Source: Acidipila rosea (lineage in GTDB: Bacteria; Acidobacteriota; Terriglobia; Terriglobales; Acidobacteriaceae). From it: a DNA stretch of 64,000 nucleotides. Shown here one piece after another: positions 53,670-63,650 of this stretch. Location of the stretch: positions 131,380-195,379 of the forward strand of contig NZ_SMGK01000003.1 of NCBI RefSeq assembly GCF_004339725.1. Reading direction: 5' to 3'. The notes beneath the pieces are model-generated. The model was given only the letters and a program-made list of their open reading frames with translations, was not told where the DNA came from and made no database searches. Each line of letters begins with the position of its first letter. The stretch's first letter is position 1. Made by a program: the position numbers and the translations under genes.

Positions 53670-53951
53670 CTATTCCTGTTTTCCGCTGCCGGTCTTCGGG
53701 TTGTCGGTATACGAGCCGGTCGCGTGCAGTCCGCCGGTGGAGGCAGGATTATGCTGCGCCTGCGGTGCGGGCCCGCTGACATTGTTCTGCAGGTGTTCCC
53801 TCTGCTCCTCATCGTGTTTGCCCTGGGTTTTGGCGCTTCGGGGTTCTGTGGACTGGACGCCGGGCGAAGGGTGCTCGGTAGTGTCGCCGCCGGCAGCTTC
53901 CTCATGGTGGCTTTTCCCGTCCTTGGGCCGAATTTTAGAGGTGATTGTCAT
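53670..53951 (-). CDS. Small hydrophilic, disordered protein
   Basis: A 93-residue protein without hydrophobic core: MTITSKIRPKDGKSHHEEAA, then Pro/Ser/Thr/Gln/Asn/Gly-rich text ending TGSGKQE. GGGAG lies about 10 bases before the ATG at 53951, a good ribosome site that supports a real gene; the much longer open frame on this strand continues into unrelated sequence under the HIT gene. No family is known to me. It is divergent from the HIT gene across 51 bp and converges on the AAA gene. Confidence 0.6.
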   Translation of the reverse strand: MTITSKIRPKDGKSHHEEAAGGDTTEHPSPGVQSTEPRSAKTQGKHDEEQREHLQNNVSGPAPQAQHNPASTGGLHATGSYTDNPKTGSGKQE

Positions 53952-54002
53952 AGTCGTCTTTCTCCCGTTCAGTGAGATGCGGCTTCCTGCTAACCTCGTC
54001 TC

Positions 54003-54572
54003 ATGGATCACCTCTGGACCCCCTGGCGCTATCAATATGTCACCACTGCCGACGGCCCTCAGCGGCAGGGCGTTCCGCCCGAGCTGGTGGCGTGGCCAGA
54101 CGATCTCCACTGTGTTTTCTGCAATATGGTCGCCTCTGCCGACTATGCCGTGGTGAACGGAATGCCCCGTGAAGAGGCGGAAAAGGCCGCGCTGATCGTC
54201 GAGCGGGGAGAGTTCTGCTTTGTCTGCCTCAATCGCTACCCCTACTCCTCGGGTCACATCATGGTGTTGCCCTATGAGCACACCAGCTCGCTCGCCGCGC
54301 TGCCCGCCTCCACGGCGCATGAGCTGATGGACACCGCGCAGCGGGCCGAGCGCGCGCTGCGCAGCCTCTACTCCCCTGAGGGGCTGAACATGGGCATCAA
54401 CCTGGGTCGGGCCGCCGGAGCGGGCGTGGCCGGGCACCTGCACCTGCACGCATTGCCGCGCTGGACCGGCGACACGAACTTCCTTACCACCATCGGCGAG
54501 ACGCGCATCCTGCCGGAGGAGTTGGAAGTGACATGGCAGCGGATGCGCGACGCATTCCGTGAACCCGCATAG
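54003..54572 (+). CDS. HIT-family nucleotide hydrolase/transferase
   Basis: A 189-residue HIT protein. The start MDHLWTPWRYQYV and FVCLNRYPYSSGHIMVLPYEH are typical of AP4A phosphorylase/HIT members, and the catalytic triad motif HLHLHALPRW follows. A zinc-like pair C-x-x-(x) appears in CVFCNM, with one Cys near residue 38. It probably cleaves dinucleoside polyphosphates or AMP-linked compounds. A good start is set by its position just after the divergent gap. Confidence 0.9.
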   Translation: MDHLWTPWRYQYVTTADGPQRQGVPPELVAWPDDLHCVFCNMVASADYAVVNGMPREEAEKAALIVERGEFCFVCLNRYPYSSGHIMVLPYEHTSSLAALPASTAHELMDTAQRAERALRSLYSPEGLNMGINLGRAAGAGVAGHLHLHALPRWTGDTNFLTTIGETRILPEELEVTWQRMRDAFREPA

Positions 54573-54641
54573 AGATCGCAGTCATCGAATCTCCTGAAGC
54601 ATCCCTGATTGAAGTAACCCCGATGCACCAAGGAGAGTTCC

Positions 54642-55631
54642 ATGCCCAAAGCAGTCATCATCCCGCAGATAGGCGGCCCGGAAGTCCTCCGGATCGAAGA
54701 TATTCCCTCGAAGCAGCCAGGCCCTGGCGAGGCGAGGATTCGTGTCGAAGCGGTCGGTCTGAATCGCGCCGAGGCCCTGTACATGCGCGGTGCTTATTTC
54801 GAACAGCCGAAACTACCCTCTCGCGTTGGCTATGAAGCCGCAGGCGTGGTGGACGCGGTGGGTGAAGGCGTCGACCCCACTTGGATTGGCAAGCGTGCCG
54901 CCTCGGTCCCCGGCTTTTCCATGAACACCAATGGCGTGATAGGTGAAGAGGCGATTGTTCCCGCCGACACTCTGGGTGAGTATCCAGCAAAGCTCACTGC
55001 CGTTGAAGGCGCAGCTGTCTGGATGCAGTACATGACCGCCTATGGCGCGCTGATTCATTACGGCAAGCTCACCGGGGGCGACTTCGTGATCATCCCCGCG
55101 GCATCCAGCAGCGTGGGGCTGGCAGCCATTCAGATCGCGCGGGCAGAGGGCGCGATTTCCATCGCCACGACTCGCAGCTCAAAGAAGAAGCAGGAACTGC
55201 TCGATCTGGGCGCACAGCATGTCATCGCCACCGAGGAAGAAGATCTCGTCGCGAAGGTCAAGGAGATCACCGGCGGCAAAGGCGCGCGACTCATCTTTGA
55301 TCCTGTCGCCGGGCCATTCCTCGAGAAGCTGGCGCAGGCTGCGGCACCGGGCGGCACGATCTTCGAGTATGGCCTCCTGTCAATGCAGCCGACGCCCTTC
55401 CCGCTGATAGCCGCGATGTCCAAGGGGCTCAAGATCCAGGGGTATACGTTGATGGAGATCCGCCATGATCCAACCCTGCTTAGCAAGGCGAAGAAGTACA
55501 TCTTCGATCGTCTTGAAGACGGACGCTTTCATCCGAAGATCGCGAAGACTTTCCCGCTTTCTCAGGTAGTCGAGGCCTATCAGTATCTCGAATCGAATGC
55601 CCAGGTGGGTAAGGTTGTGATTACAGTTTGA
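54642..55631 (+). CDS. Medium-chain quinone oxidoreductase-like protein
   Basis: A 329-residue MDR-family protein. It has the GroES-like N-terminus (GGPEVLRIEDIPSKQPGPGEARI), VGYEAAGVVDAVGEG, and the Rossmann segment (VIIPAASSSVGLAAIQIA) that in this family reads AASSSVG rather than GxGxxG. Zinc-ligand Cys and His are missing, so it is a zinc-independent quinone or enoyl reductase type. The ATG has AAGGAGAG upstream. It lies 69 bp after the HIT gene and may share its promoter. Confidence 0.87.
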   Translation: MPKAVIIPQIGGPEVLRIEDIPSKQPGPGEARIRVEAVGLNRAEALYMRGAYFEQPKLPSRVGYEAAGVVDAVGEGVDPTWIGKRAASVPGFSMNTNGVIGEEAIVPADTLGEYPAKLTAVEGAAVWMQYMTAYGALIHYGKLTGGDFVIIPAASSSVGLAAIQIARAEGAISIATTRSSKKKQELLDLGAQHVIATEEEDLVAKVKEITGGKGARLIFDPVAGPFLEKLAQAAAPGGTIFEYGLLSMQPTPFPLIAAMSKGLKIQGYTLMEIRHDPTLLSKAKKYIFDRLEDGRFHPKIAKTFPLSQVVEAYQYLESNAQVGKVVITV

Positions 55632-55643
55632 ATAAATCACACC

Positions 55644-55673
55644 CCGGTGGAATTGACACTGGTTCCACCGGGC
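55644..55673 (+). terminator. Ten-bp perfect hairpin after the oxidoreductase
   Basis: CCCGGTGGAA (55644-55653) pairs with TTCCACCGGG (55664-55673) around a 10-base loop. No T-run follows, so it may be a factor-assisted terminator or an RNA-stabilising hairpin. Confidence 0.5.
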
Positions 55674-55944
55674 TCTATCATCAAAGGGTGAGTTACGCGG
55701 TGGGAACCTCGCGCAGCTCATGGTCGCAGCTCCTGCAATTCCCTACCTCGATGATGCCATCCGAATGGAGAGATTTTCTCCAGAGCTCACGCCTCGCGGG
55801 ATGAGAGCAGGAACAACGGCCCCCGAATCTTTTCACGCCATTGCTGAATCATAATGGTGGCCGGAAAGAAAAACTGCGGCGCGCGAGCCTCATCCACTCC
55901 CCGTCCGCGGGAGGGAAGCACCAGATTCCCAAAAGCTGGCTGTT
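55674..55944 (+). promoter_or_regulatory. Leader and promoter region of rpsA
   Basis: A 271-bp gap without a gene before the S1 gene. A small stem (CTCCC 55897-55901 with GGGAG 55909-55913) lies about 30 bases before the start. No good Shine-Dalgarno is seen near the ATG (GCTGGCTGTT precedes it). A leader of this kind is known to regulate S1 in gamma-proteobacteria; that it does so here is inference. Confidence 0.35.
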
Positions 55945-57816
<1,872 letters not shown>

Positions 57817-57844
57817 AAGCTCTACCGCTTTACGCAGTGAACAG

Positions 57845-57872
57845 ATGCCACTCCTCGCGGGGTGGCATTTTT
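57845..57872 (+). terminator. Rho-independent terminator after rpsA
   Basis: ATGCCACTCC (57845-57854) pairs with GGGGTGGCAT with one mismatch around a TCGC loop, followed by TTTT. Confidence 0.7.
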
Positions 57873-57914
57873 GCTGCACAGCGCGAGGCCTAAAATAGGA
57901 AGCAGGAGAAAATC

Positions 57915-58385
57915 ATGGAAAAGGCGACATTCGGCGCAGGTTGCTTCTGGGGCGTGGAGCTGCGCTTCCAGCAGGAGCCCGGCGTCATCGAAACTGCGGT
58001 CGGTTATGAAGGCGGCAAGCTCGACAGTCCCACGTACCGGGATGTCTGCAGCGACAGCACCGGCCATGCAGAGGTGGTGGAGCTGACCTTCGATCCTGCC
58101 AAGACCAGCTATGAGCGCCTCCTGGCGCTTTTCTTTGAACTCCACGATCCGACCCAGCTCAACCGACAGGGGCCGGACTGGGGCACGCAGTACCGCAGTG
58201 TCATCTTCTTCCACTCGCCTTCGCAGGAGGCCGAGGCACACCGGATGATCGAGCGGCTGACGTCTGAGCAGCGGTTCTCAAAGCCCATCGTGACGCAGGT
58301 CGTTCCTGCCCAGACCTTCTGGCGCGCCGAGGATTACCATCAGAAATACCTTGAGAAGCGCGGCGCAGCCAGCTGCCACATCTAG
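57915..58385 (+). CDS. msrA: Peptide methionine-S-sulfoxide reductase
   Basis: A 156-residue enzyme that reduces the S-form of methionine sulfoxide in proteins. The start MEKATFGAGCFWGVE carries the catalytic Cys in GCFW, followed by YEGGKLDSPTYRDVCSDSTGHAEVVE, DPTQLNRQGPDWGTQYRS and AEDYHQKYLEKR. The Cys near the end (ASCHI) may be a resolving residue. AGCAGGAGAAAATC lies upstream of the ATG. It follows the rpsA terminator. Confidence 0.94.
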   Translation: MEKATFGAGCFWGVELRFQQEPGVIETAVGYEGGKLDSPTYRDVCSDSTGHAEVVELTFDPAKTSYERLLALFFELHDPTQLNRQGPDWGTQYRSVIFFHSPSQEAEAHRMIERLTSEQRFSKPIVTQVVPAQTFWRAEDYHQKYLEKRGAASCHI

Positions 58386-58386
58386 G

Positions 58387-58445
58387 TTCAGGGCGAACGG
58401 CTCCTCATCCTCCAGTGAGGCAATGTGAGCGGGCGTTCGCCTGAA
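58387..58445. terminator. Branched hairpin between msrA and lpdA
   Basis: TTCAGGGCGAACG (58387-58399) pairs with CGTTCGCCTGAA with one bulged base; inside it CCTCA and TGAGG form a second stem. No T-run follows. Confidence 0.45.
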
Positions 58446-58504
58446 ACCTTCCAACTCAACTAGAATCAAACGTTCGACGGATATTCAGTAAAGGGAGCTT
58501 TTCC

Positions 58505-59923
58505 TTGGCAGACACAATTTACGACTTGGCGATTATCGGCGGCGGTCCTGCCGGTTATACCTCGGCGATTCGCGCCGGGCAGTATGGTTTGAAGGTTGCG
58601 CTGATCGAGCGCGAATCGAAGCTGGGTGGCACATGCCTGCACTGGGGCTGCATCCCGACCAAGTCGCTGCTCTTCAACGCCGAGATCTACGACCATTTCA
58701 AGCATGCCAAGGAGTACGGCATTGAAGGTCTGGGCGAAGCGAAGATCAACTGGAAAACTATCCTCGACCGCAAGAACCAGATCGTCGCCAAGCACGCGAA
58801 AGGACTCGACTTCCTGATGCGCAAGAACAAGGTCACCGTCGTGCCGGGCTTCGGCAAGCTGACCGGCCCTGCCAAGGAAGGCATCCACTCGGTGGAAGTC
58901 TCGAATGACGGAAAGGCGCAGACCATCAAGGCGAAAAATGTAGCCGTCGCCACCGGCTCCGATGCACGCATGCTGCCCGGGCTCAAGGCGGACGACCGCA
59001 TCCTGACCAACATGGAGATCCTCAACATCAATGACATTCCCAAGTCGATGATCATCATCGGTGCGGGCGCGGTCGGTGTTGAGTTCGGCTCCATCTTTCG
59101 CAGCTTCGGCTCTGAAATCACCATCGTTGAGTACCTGCCGCGGCTGGTTCCCAATGAGGATGAGGATGTCTCAAAGGAGCTTGCCCGTACCTTCAGGAAG
59201 CGCGGCATTGACATCAACGTAGGCGCCAAGGTCGAGACCGTCGAGCGGACGAAGACCGGCGTCAAGGTCACCTTCACCGCATCAGATGGCAAACAGGTCG
59301 TCAAGGAAGCGGAGAAGGTTCTGGTTGCTGTGGGCCGCTCGCCGCGTACGGAAAATATCGGGCTTGAGAATACAAAGATCAAGCCGGAGCGCGGCTTCAT
59401 CAAGACGAACGAGTGGATGCAGACCGATGAGCCGGGCGTCTTTGCCATCGGCGATATCGTGATGGGCCTGCCGCAACTCGCGCACGTCGGCGCAATGGCC
59501 GGTGTGGTCGTCGCTGCCAGGGTCGCGGGCAAATATGCACGCCCGATTCGCCGTGAGCGCATCCCGGGCTGCACCTACACTGAGCCGCAGATCGGCAGCG
59601 TGGGCCTCACTGAAGCGCAGGCAAAGGAAAAGGGTCTGCAGATCAAGGTTGGCAAGTTCCCGTTCTCTGCCAACTCCAAGGCCTCGATCATCGATTCGCA
59701 CGAGGGCTTCATCAAGGTCGTTGCAGATGCCAAGTACGGCGAGATCCTCGGTGTACACATCATCGGCCCTTCGGCAACGGAGCTGATCGCCGAAGCTGTG
59801 CTGGCGATCGAACTCGAATCGACCATCGAAGACCTCATGTTCACGATCCATGCGCATCCCACCCTCGCCGAAGGTATGCTCGACGCCTTTGGCAGTGTGG
59901 AGAACCTCGCCATCAACGTTTAA
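58505..59923 (+). CDS. lpdA: Dihydrolipoyl dehydrogenase (E3)
   Basis: A 472-residue flavoprotein disulfide reductase that reoxidises lipoyl groups of 2-oxoacid dehydrogenases or the glycine cleavage system. FAD motif IIGGGPAGYTSAIRAGQ; redox-active disulfide in GGTCLHWGCIPTKSLL; NAD motif IIGAGAVGVEFGSIF; second FAD segment VFAIGDI; C-terminal active-site His-Glu pair in HAHPTLAEG. The start is TTG at 58505 (MADTIYDLAIIGGG) with AAAGGGAG upstream. No E1 or E2 gene lies in the window. Confidence 0.94.
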   Translation: MADTIYDLAIIGGGPAGYTSAIRAGQYGLKVALIERESKLGGTCLHWGCIPTKSLLFNAEIYDHFKHAKEYGIEGLGEAKINWKTILDRKNQIVAKHAKGLDFLMRKNKVTVVPGFGKLTGPAKEGIHSVEVSNDGKAQTIKAKNVAVATGSDARMLPGLKADDRILTNMEILNINDIPKSMIIIGAGAVGVEFGSIFRSFGSEITIVEYLPRLVPNEDEDVSKELARTFRKRGIDINVGAKVETVERTKTGVKVTFTASDGKQVVKEAEKVLVAVGRSPRTENIGLENTKIKPERGFIKTNEWMQTDEPGVFAIGDIVMGLPQLAHVGAMAGVVVAARVAGKYARPIRRERIPGCTYTEPQIGSVGLTEAQAKEKGLQIKVGKFPFSANSKASIIDSHEGFIKVVADAKYGEILGVHIIGPSATELIAEAVLAIELESTIEDLMFTIHAHPTLAEGMLDAFGSVENLAINV

Positions 59924-59934
59924 TGCTCCCGCAC

Positions 59935-59969
59935 CTCCTGCTGCGAGCCCTGGGGCTTCGCAGCAGGAG
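59935..59969. terminator. Long hairpin after lpdA
   Basis: CTCCTGCTGCGAGCCC pairs with GGGCTTCGCAGCAGGAG with one bulged base; the loop is very short so the top pairs open. No T-run follows. Confidence 0.5.
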
Positions 59970-59992
59970 TACCACTCCCGAAGCCTCCTTCC

Positions 59993-60217
59993 ATGAACGA
60001 ACCCATCCAGGTGAGTCAGCGTTTCCGCCGCATCGTCGAAGCTACCGTCCGCGAGTTGCTCACGAATGCCGCCAGCGATGAGCGTCTCATTCCGCACCTT
60101 GAGAACGCAGACCATCGCCGCAGGCAGGCGCTGCTCGTCAGAAAGCAGCTGGAGAGAGCCTTTCGTCTGATGGAGTTGCTCGGCGCTGCCCGGACAGACT
60201 CCGACCGCGCCGCTTGA
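59993..60217 (+). CDS. Small hypothetical protein before the Y-family polymerase
   Basis: A 74-residue helical, Arg/Glu/Leu-rich protein (RFRRIVEATVRELLTNAASDERL, then HRRRQALLVRKQLERAFRLMELLG). No ribosome-binding site is evident at the ATG and no family is recognised. It sits 69 bp after lpdA and 89 bp before the polymerase. The regular helical pattern supports coding, but the call is tentative. Confidence 0.4.
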   Translation: MNEPIQVSQRFRRIVEATVRELLTNAASDERLIPHLENADHRRRQALLVRKQLERAFRLMELLGAARTDSDRAA

Positions 60218-60306
60218 TCTCGATGGTTTGGACCACCCGCCGTCCTTCGTCGTAGTTCCTCAAAATCCTGATTGCCTGCAGGCAAAGGAAAGACGAAGAT
60301 AGAGGG

Positions 60307-61605
60307 ATGCAGGCAGCAGCCACAGCCGGTGAATCACCCCGCGTGAACTGGCTCTTTCTCGATCTCAACTCCTACTTCGCATCGGTAGAGCAGGAGCTGC
60401 GTCCGGAGCTGCGCGGAAGGCCCATCGCTGTTGTCCCCGTCATGGCGGACACGACCTGCTGCATCGCTGCCAGCTATGAGGCAAAGGCCTTCGGTATAAA
60501 GACCGGCACTCAGGTGGGCGAGGCAAAGCGACTTTGTCCCGGCGTCGAGCTGGTCGAGGCTCGTCACGAAATCTACGTCGAGTATCACAACCGGATCACG
60601 AAGGCTGTCGAGCTGTGCGTTCCCGTTGCGGCAGTCCTCTCCATCGACGAGATGGCCTGCAGGCTGATCGGACGGGAGCAGCCGCTGATCGCCGCCCTTG
60701 ATCTTGCTGAGCGCATCAAGGCATCCATCCGCAAACACGCAGGTGAAACCCTGCGCTGCTCGGTTGGCCTCGCGCCCAATCGCTACCTCGCGAAGATCGC
60801 CTCCGATATGGAGAAGCCCGACGGCCTGGTTGCGCTCACTCCGGATATTCTTCACGCAGCCCTCTCCGGGCTCGTCCTGCGCGATCTGCCGGGCGTTGGC
60901 GCACGCATGGAGCGGCGGCTGAACGACTGCGGCATCCGCACCATGGCGCAACTGCTCGCGCTCGACCGTGAAGGGATGAACCAGGTCTGGGGCGGCGTCA
61001 ACGGTGAGAAGCTATGGCACTGGCTCCGAGGTGAAGACTTCAACGATCCAGCGCTCGAGCACCAGAAGTCGATCAGCCAAAGCCACGTCCTGCCGCCCGA
61101 ACTGCGTACCGCGGAGGGCAGCTACGCCGTCGCCCACAAGCTGCTCCACAAGGCCGCGATGCGGCTGCGCACGGCCCGCCTGTGGACGACTCATGTGACC
61201 CTGACCATCAAATATGCCGTGCCGAAGGAGGCTGCGCTTAAGCGGCATTACTCCGGCATTCCGCAGAGCGGCTGGTCAGCCGGCACCAGCGTGATCGAGT
61301 GCCAGGACAACCAGACGCTCGTCGAAGCTCTGCGAAAGCTCTGGGAAGGACGGCCTCGCAGCCAGTATCACGAGAAGCCGTTCTATGTAGGCGTCTGGCT
61401 GGGCAACCTGGTCCCTGACCATCTGCACACGCTCAGTCTCTTCTCCGGGCTCGAATCGGAAAACCGCCGCACCCGGCTCTCAGTCGTCATGGATTCGCTC
61501 AACCATAAATACGGCCTCGACACTCTGGCGCCTGCGAGCATGCTGCTGGCGCGCGCCGCTGCGCCGACGAGGATCGCCTTCACCAGCATTCCCGACCTCT
61601 TCTGA
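60307..61605 (+). CDS. Y-family DNA polymerase (DinB/Pol IV-like)
   Basis: A 432-residue translesion polymerase. The palm motif I reads FLDLNSYFASVEQE (first metal Asp), followed by YEAKAFGIKTGTQVGEAKRLCP, then the second acidic pair in AVLSIDEMA, then SVGLAPNRYLAKIASDMEKPDGL. A little-finger domain follows with LPGVGARMERRL. Both catalytic acids are kept, so it is unlike the inactive ImuB. It probably bypasses DNA lesions; no SOS box is confidently seen upstream. It ends 20 bp before gluQ. Confidence 0.85.
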   Translation: MQAAATAGESPRVNWLFLDLNSYFASVEQELRPELRGRPIAVVPVMADTTCCIAASYEAKAFGIKTGTQVGEAKRLCPGVELVEARHEIYVEYHNRITKAVELCVPVAAVLSIDEMACRLIGREQPLIAALDLAERIKASIRKHAGETLRCSVGLAPNRYLAKIASDMEKPDGLVALTPDILHAALSGLVLRDLPGVGARMERRLNDCGIRTMAQLLALDREGMNQVWGGVNGEKLWHWLRGEDFNDPALEHQKSISQSHVLPPELRTAEGSYAVAHKLLHKAAMRLRTARLWTTHVTLTIKYAVPKEAALKRHYSGIPQSGWSAGTSVIECQDNQTLVEALRKLWEGRPRSQYHEKPFYVGVWLGNLVPDHLHTLSLFSGLESENRRTRLSVVMDSLNHKYGLDTLAPASMLLARAAAPTRIAFTSIPDLF

Positions 61606-61625
61606 GGAGGGATATTCTCAGGAGA

Positions 61626-62474
61626 GTGACCAGCTCAACCTACCGCGGACGCATCGCGCCATCGCCCACAGGGCTGCTCCATCTCGGCCACGCGGCGACC
61701 TTCTGGACTGCCTATCAACGCGCCCTCGATGCAAATGGCGTGCTCGTCTTCCGCGACGAAGATCTCGATCCGCATCGCTCGCGCCCCGAGTTTGCCGTGG
61801 CTATGATCGAGGACCTGCAGTGGCTTGGCATTCGCTGGCAGGAGGGGCCACTCCGTCAGAGCGACCGCCGCGAAGCCTACCTCTCTGCCTGGCGCACCCT
61901 CGTCGAACGCGGCTTCGTCTATCCCTGCACCTGCTCACGTCGGGAGCTGGCGCGTAGCGCACAGGCTCCGCATGAGGAGGACGACGAGCCGCTCTATCCC
62001 GGCTTCTGCCGCATGCGTCAGCTCGATGCGGTTCCGGCTTCGCCCATTGGCTTCAACTGGCGATTTCGTGTGCCGGATCGCGAGGCAATCGTGTTCGAGG
62101 ATGGCGCCGTCGGTCGCCGGAGCTATCTGGCAGGCGCAGACTTCGGCGACTTTCTCGTATGGCGTCGCGATGATGTGCCGGCCTATCAGCTCGCGGTGGT
62201 GGTGGACGACGCGGCCATGCGCATCACCGAAGTCGTGCGCGGGGCCGACCTGCTCAAGTCCACAGCGCGGCAGCTGCTCCTCTATCGCGCTCTGGACCTC
62301 AGGCCGCCTGCCTGGTATCACTGCCCGCTACTCACCGACGAGCGGGGCCAGCGCCTCGCCAAGCGCCACGATGCGCTCTCCCTCCGCGCCTTGCGCGAGC
62401 GGGGCATGACCCCTGAGGAGGTGCGCTCACTTTTCGTCGATGCGCCCAGCCGCTCCGCTACACTTGAGCATTGA
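61626..62474 (+). CDS. gluQ: Glutamyl-Q tRNA(Asp) synthetase
   Basis: A 282-residue truncated GluRS paralogue that attaches Glu to queuosine in tRNA-Asp. The HIGH-like LHLGHAATFW, a zinc site (CTCSRREL with Tyr-x3-Cys in YPGFCR), VVDDAAMRITEVVRGADLL and the KMSKS-like RLAKRHDAL are present; the anticodon-binding domain of full GluRS is absent. The start is a GTG at 61626, with CTCAGGAGA upstream. Its stop overlaps the next start (TGATG), so it is coupled to the glycosyltransferase. Confidence 0.9.
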   Translation: MTSSTYRGRIAPSPTGLLHLGHAATFWTAYQRALDANGVLVFRDEDLDPHRSRPEFAVAMIEDLQWLGIRWQEGPLRQSDRREAYLSAWRTLVERGFVYPCTCSRRELARSAQAPHEEDDEPLYPGFCRMRQLDAVPASPIGFNWRFRVPDREAIVFEDGAVGRRSYLAGADFGDFLVWRRDDVPAYQLAVVVDDAAMRITEVVRGADLLKSTARQLLLYRALDLRPPAWYHCPLLTDERGQRLAKRHDALSLRALRERGMTPEEVRSLFVDAPSRSATLEH

Positions 62475-63631
62475 TGCTCCCAATCGTCGTCGAACTCCTC
62501 ACCACCCTGCTTGCGCTCGCCGGCCTCGGCTTCACTCTGGTCGCACTCTGGAGTGCCCGCTCCTGGTCGCGACAGCAGCGGGCCGTCCTGCCCTCCTATG
62601 CGCCGCCGGTTAGCATCCTCAAGCCCGTCAAGGGACTCGACCACGAGATGTACGCCGCCTTCGCCAGCCATTGCGAGCAGGACTACTCCGGCGACTATGA
62701 AATTCTCTTCGGAGTCAGCAGCCTGCAGGATGCAGCCGTTTCTGCGGTCAGGCAGCTGCAGCAGCAGTATCCAGAGCGCGCCATTCGCCTGATCCTCTGT
62801 CCAGAGATCCTGGGCACCAACGGCAAGGTCAGCAACCTTACGCAAATGCTGCCCGAGGCCCGCTTCGATCACATCCTCGTCAATGACAGCGATATCAAGG
62901 TCTCGCGCCGCTATCTCAGCCGGGTGATGGCCTGCTTTGCTACACCCCGGCAGCGCGTCGGCATGGTTACGGCTCCTTATCGCGGGCAGGCCCATGCGAC
63001 GCTCTGGTCAAAGATGGAGGCGCTGGGCATCGCCACCGATTTTTTCCCCGGCGTACTGACGGCGCTAAAGCTCGAAAAGGGCATCCGCTTCGGCCTGGGG
63101 TCCACGCTCGCCATGACGCTGGAGGCCCTCGACGCGATTGGTGGGTTTTTCCCGCTAGCCGACTCGCTCTCTGATGACTATGAGCTCGGCGCCCGCATCG
63201 CGGCGGCGGGCTATGACGTGGCTCTGTGCGCGGAGGTAGTTGAGACATGGCTGCCCCCCTACGGTTTTCGCGCCTTCGTCGATCACCAGCTTCGCTGGCT
63301 GCGCAGCATGCGCGACTCGCGCAAGGCAGGCTACGCCGGACTGATCTTCACCTTTGCGCTGCCGTGGGCGCTTCTCAACGTAGTGGCGTCAGGAGCCAGT
63401 GCCGAGAGCGTCGCACTTTTGAGCATCGTGTTGACCGCTCGCGTCTCCCTCGCGCTCGCCGTTGGCGTCGGACTGCTCGGAGATACGCAGGTGCTGCGCG
63501 ACTTCTGGATGTTGCCGCTGCGCGATCTCTGCGCCATGGTGCTGTGGGTCTGGAGCTACGCGAGTGACACGATCCTGTGGCGTGGTGAGCGCTTTACGTT
63601 GAAGAGAGGCAGGCTGATCCGCAAAGCCTGA
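62474..63631 (+). CDS. Second ceramide-glucosyltransferase/HpnI-like GT2 enzyme
   Basis: About 385 residues. An N-terminal helix (VELLTTLLALAGLGFTLVALW) precedes VSILKPVKGLD, QDYSGDYEILFGVS, ILVNDSDIKVS, LSDDYELGARIAAAGYD and HQLRWLRSMRDSR. C-terminal helices end in MLPLRDLCAMVLWVWSYASDTILWRGERFTL, colinear with the transferase at 47.9-49.0 kb. It likely adds a sugar to a hopanoid or sphingoid lipid. Translation is coupled to gluQ by a one-base overlap. Which of the two is the true HpnI cannot be told here. Confidence 0.78.
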   Translation: MLPIVVELLTTLLALAGLGFTLVALWSARSWSRQQRAVLPSYAPPVSILKPVKGLDHEMYAAFASHCEQDYSGDYEILFGVSSLQDAAVSAVRQLQQQYPERAIRLILCPEILGTNGKVSNLTQMLPEARFDHILVNDSDIKVSRRYLSRVMACFATPRQRVGMVTAPYRGQAHATLWSKMEALGIATDFFPGVLTALKLEKGIRFGLGSTLAMTLEALDAIGGFFPLADSLSDDYELGARIAAAGYDVALCAEVVETWLPPYGFRAFVDHQLRWLRSMRDSRKAGYAGLIFTFALPWALLNVVASGASAESVALLSIVLTARVSLALAVGVGLLGDTQVLRDFWMLPLRDLCAMVLWVWSYASDTILWRGERFTLKRGRLIRKA

Positions 63632-63644
63632 GGCGGATCAGCCT
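63611..63644. terminator. Twelve-bp perfect hairpin after the second HpnI-like gene
   Basis: AGGCTGATCCGC (63611-63622) pairs exactly with GCGGATCAGCCT (63633-63644) around a 10-base loop that includes the stop codon. It separates convergent genes and has no T-run. Confidence 0.55.
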
Positions 63645-63650
63645 TCCTCT

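Noticed and set aside
53670..54449. Full-length 259-codon minus-strand frame
   Set aside because: Only the last 93 codons look like a gene with its own ribosome site; the rest is antisense to the HIT gene.
55644..55673. Perfect palindrome as a regulator operator for rpsA
   Set aside because: It lies 13 bases after a stop codon and matches the series of stem-only hairpins at other gene ends, so a 3'-end role is simpler.
58687..59574. A 295-codon minus-strand frame opposite lpdA
   Set aside because: Antisense shadow of a well-conserved dehydrogenase.
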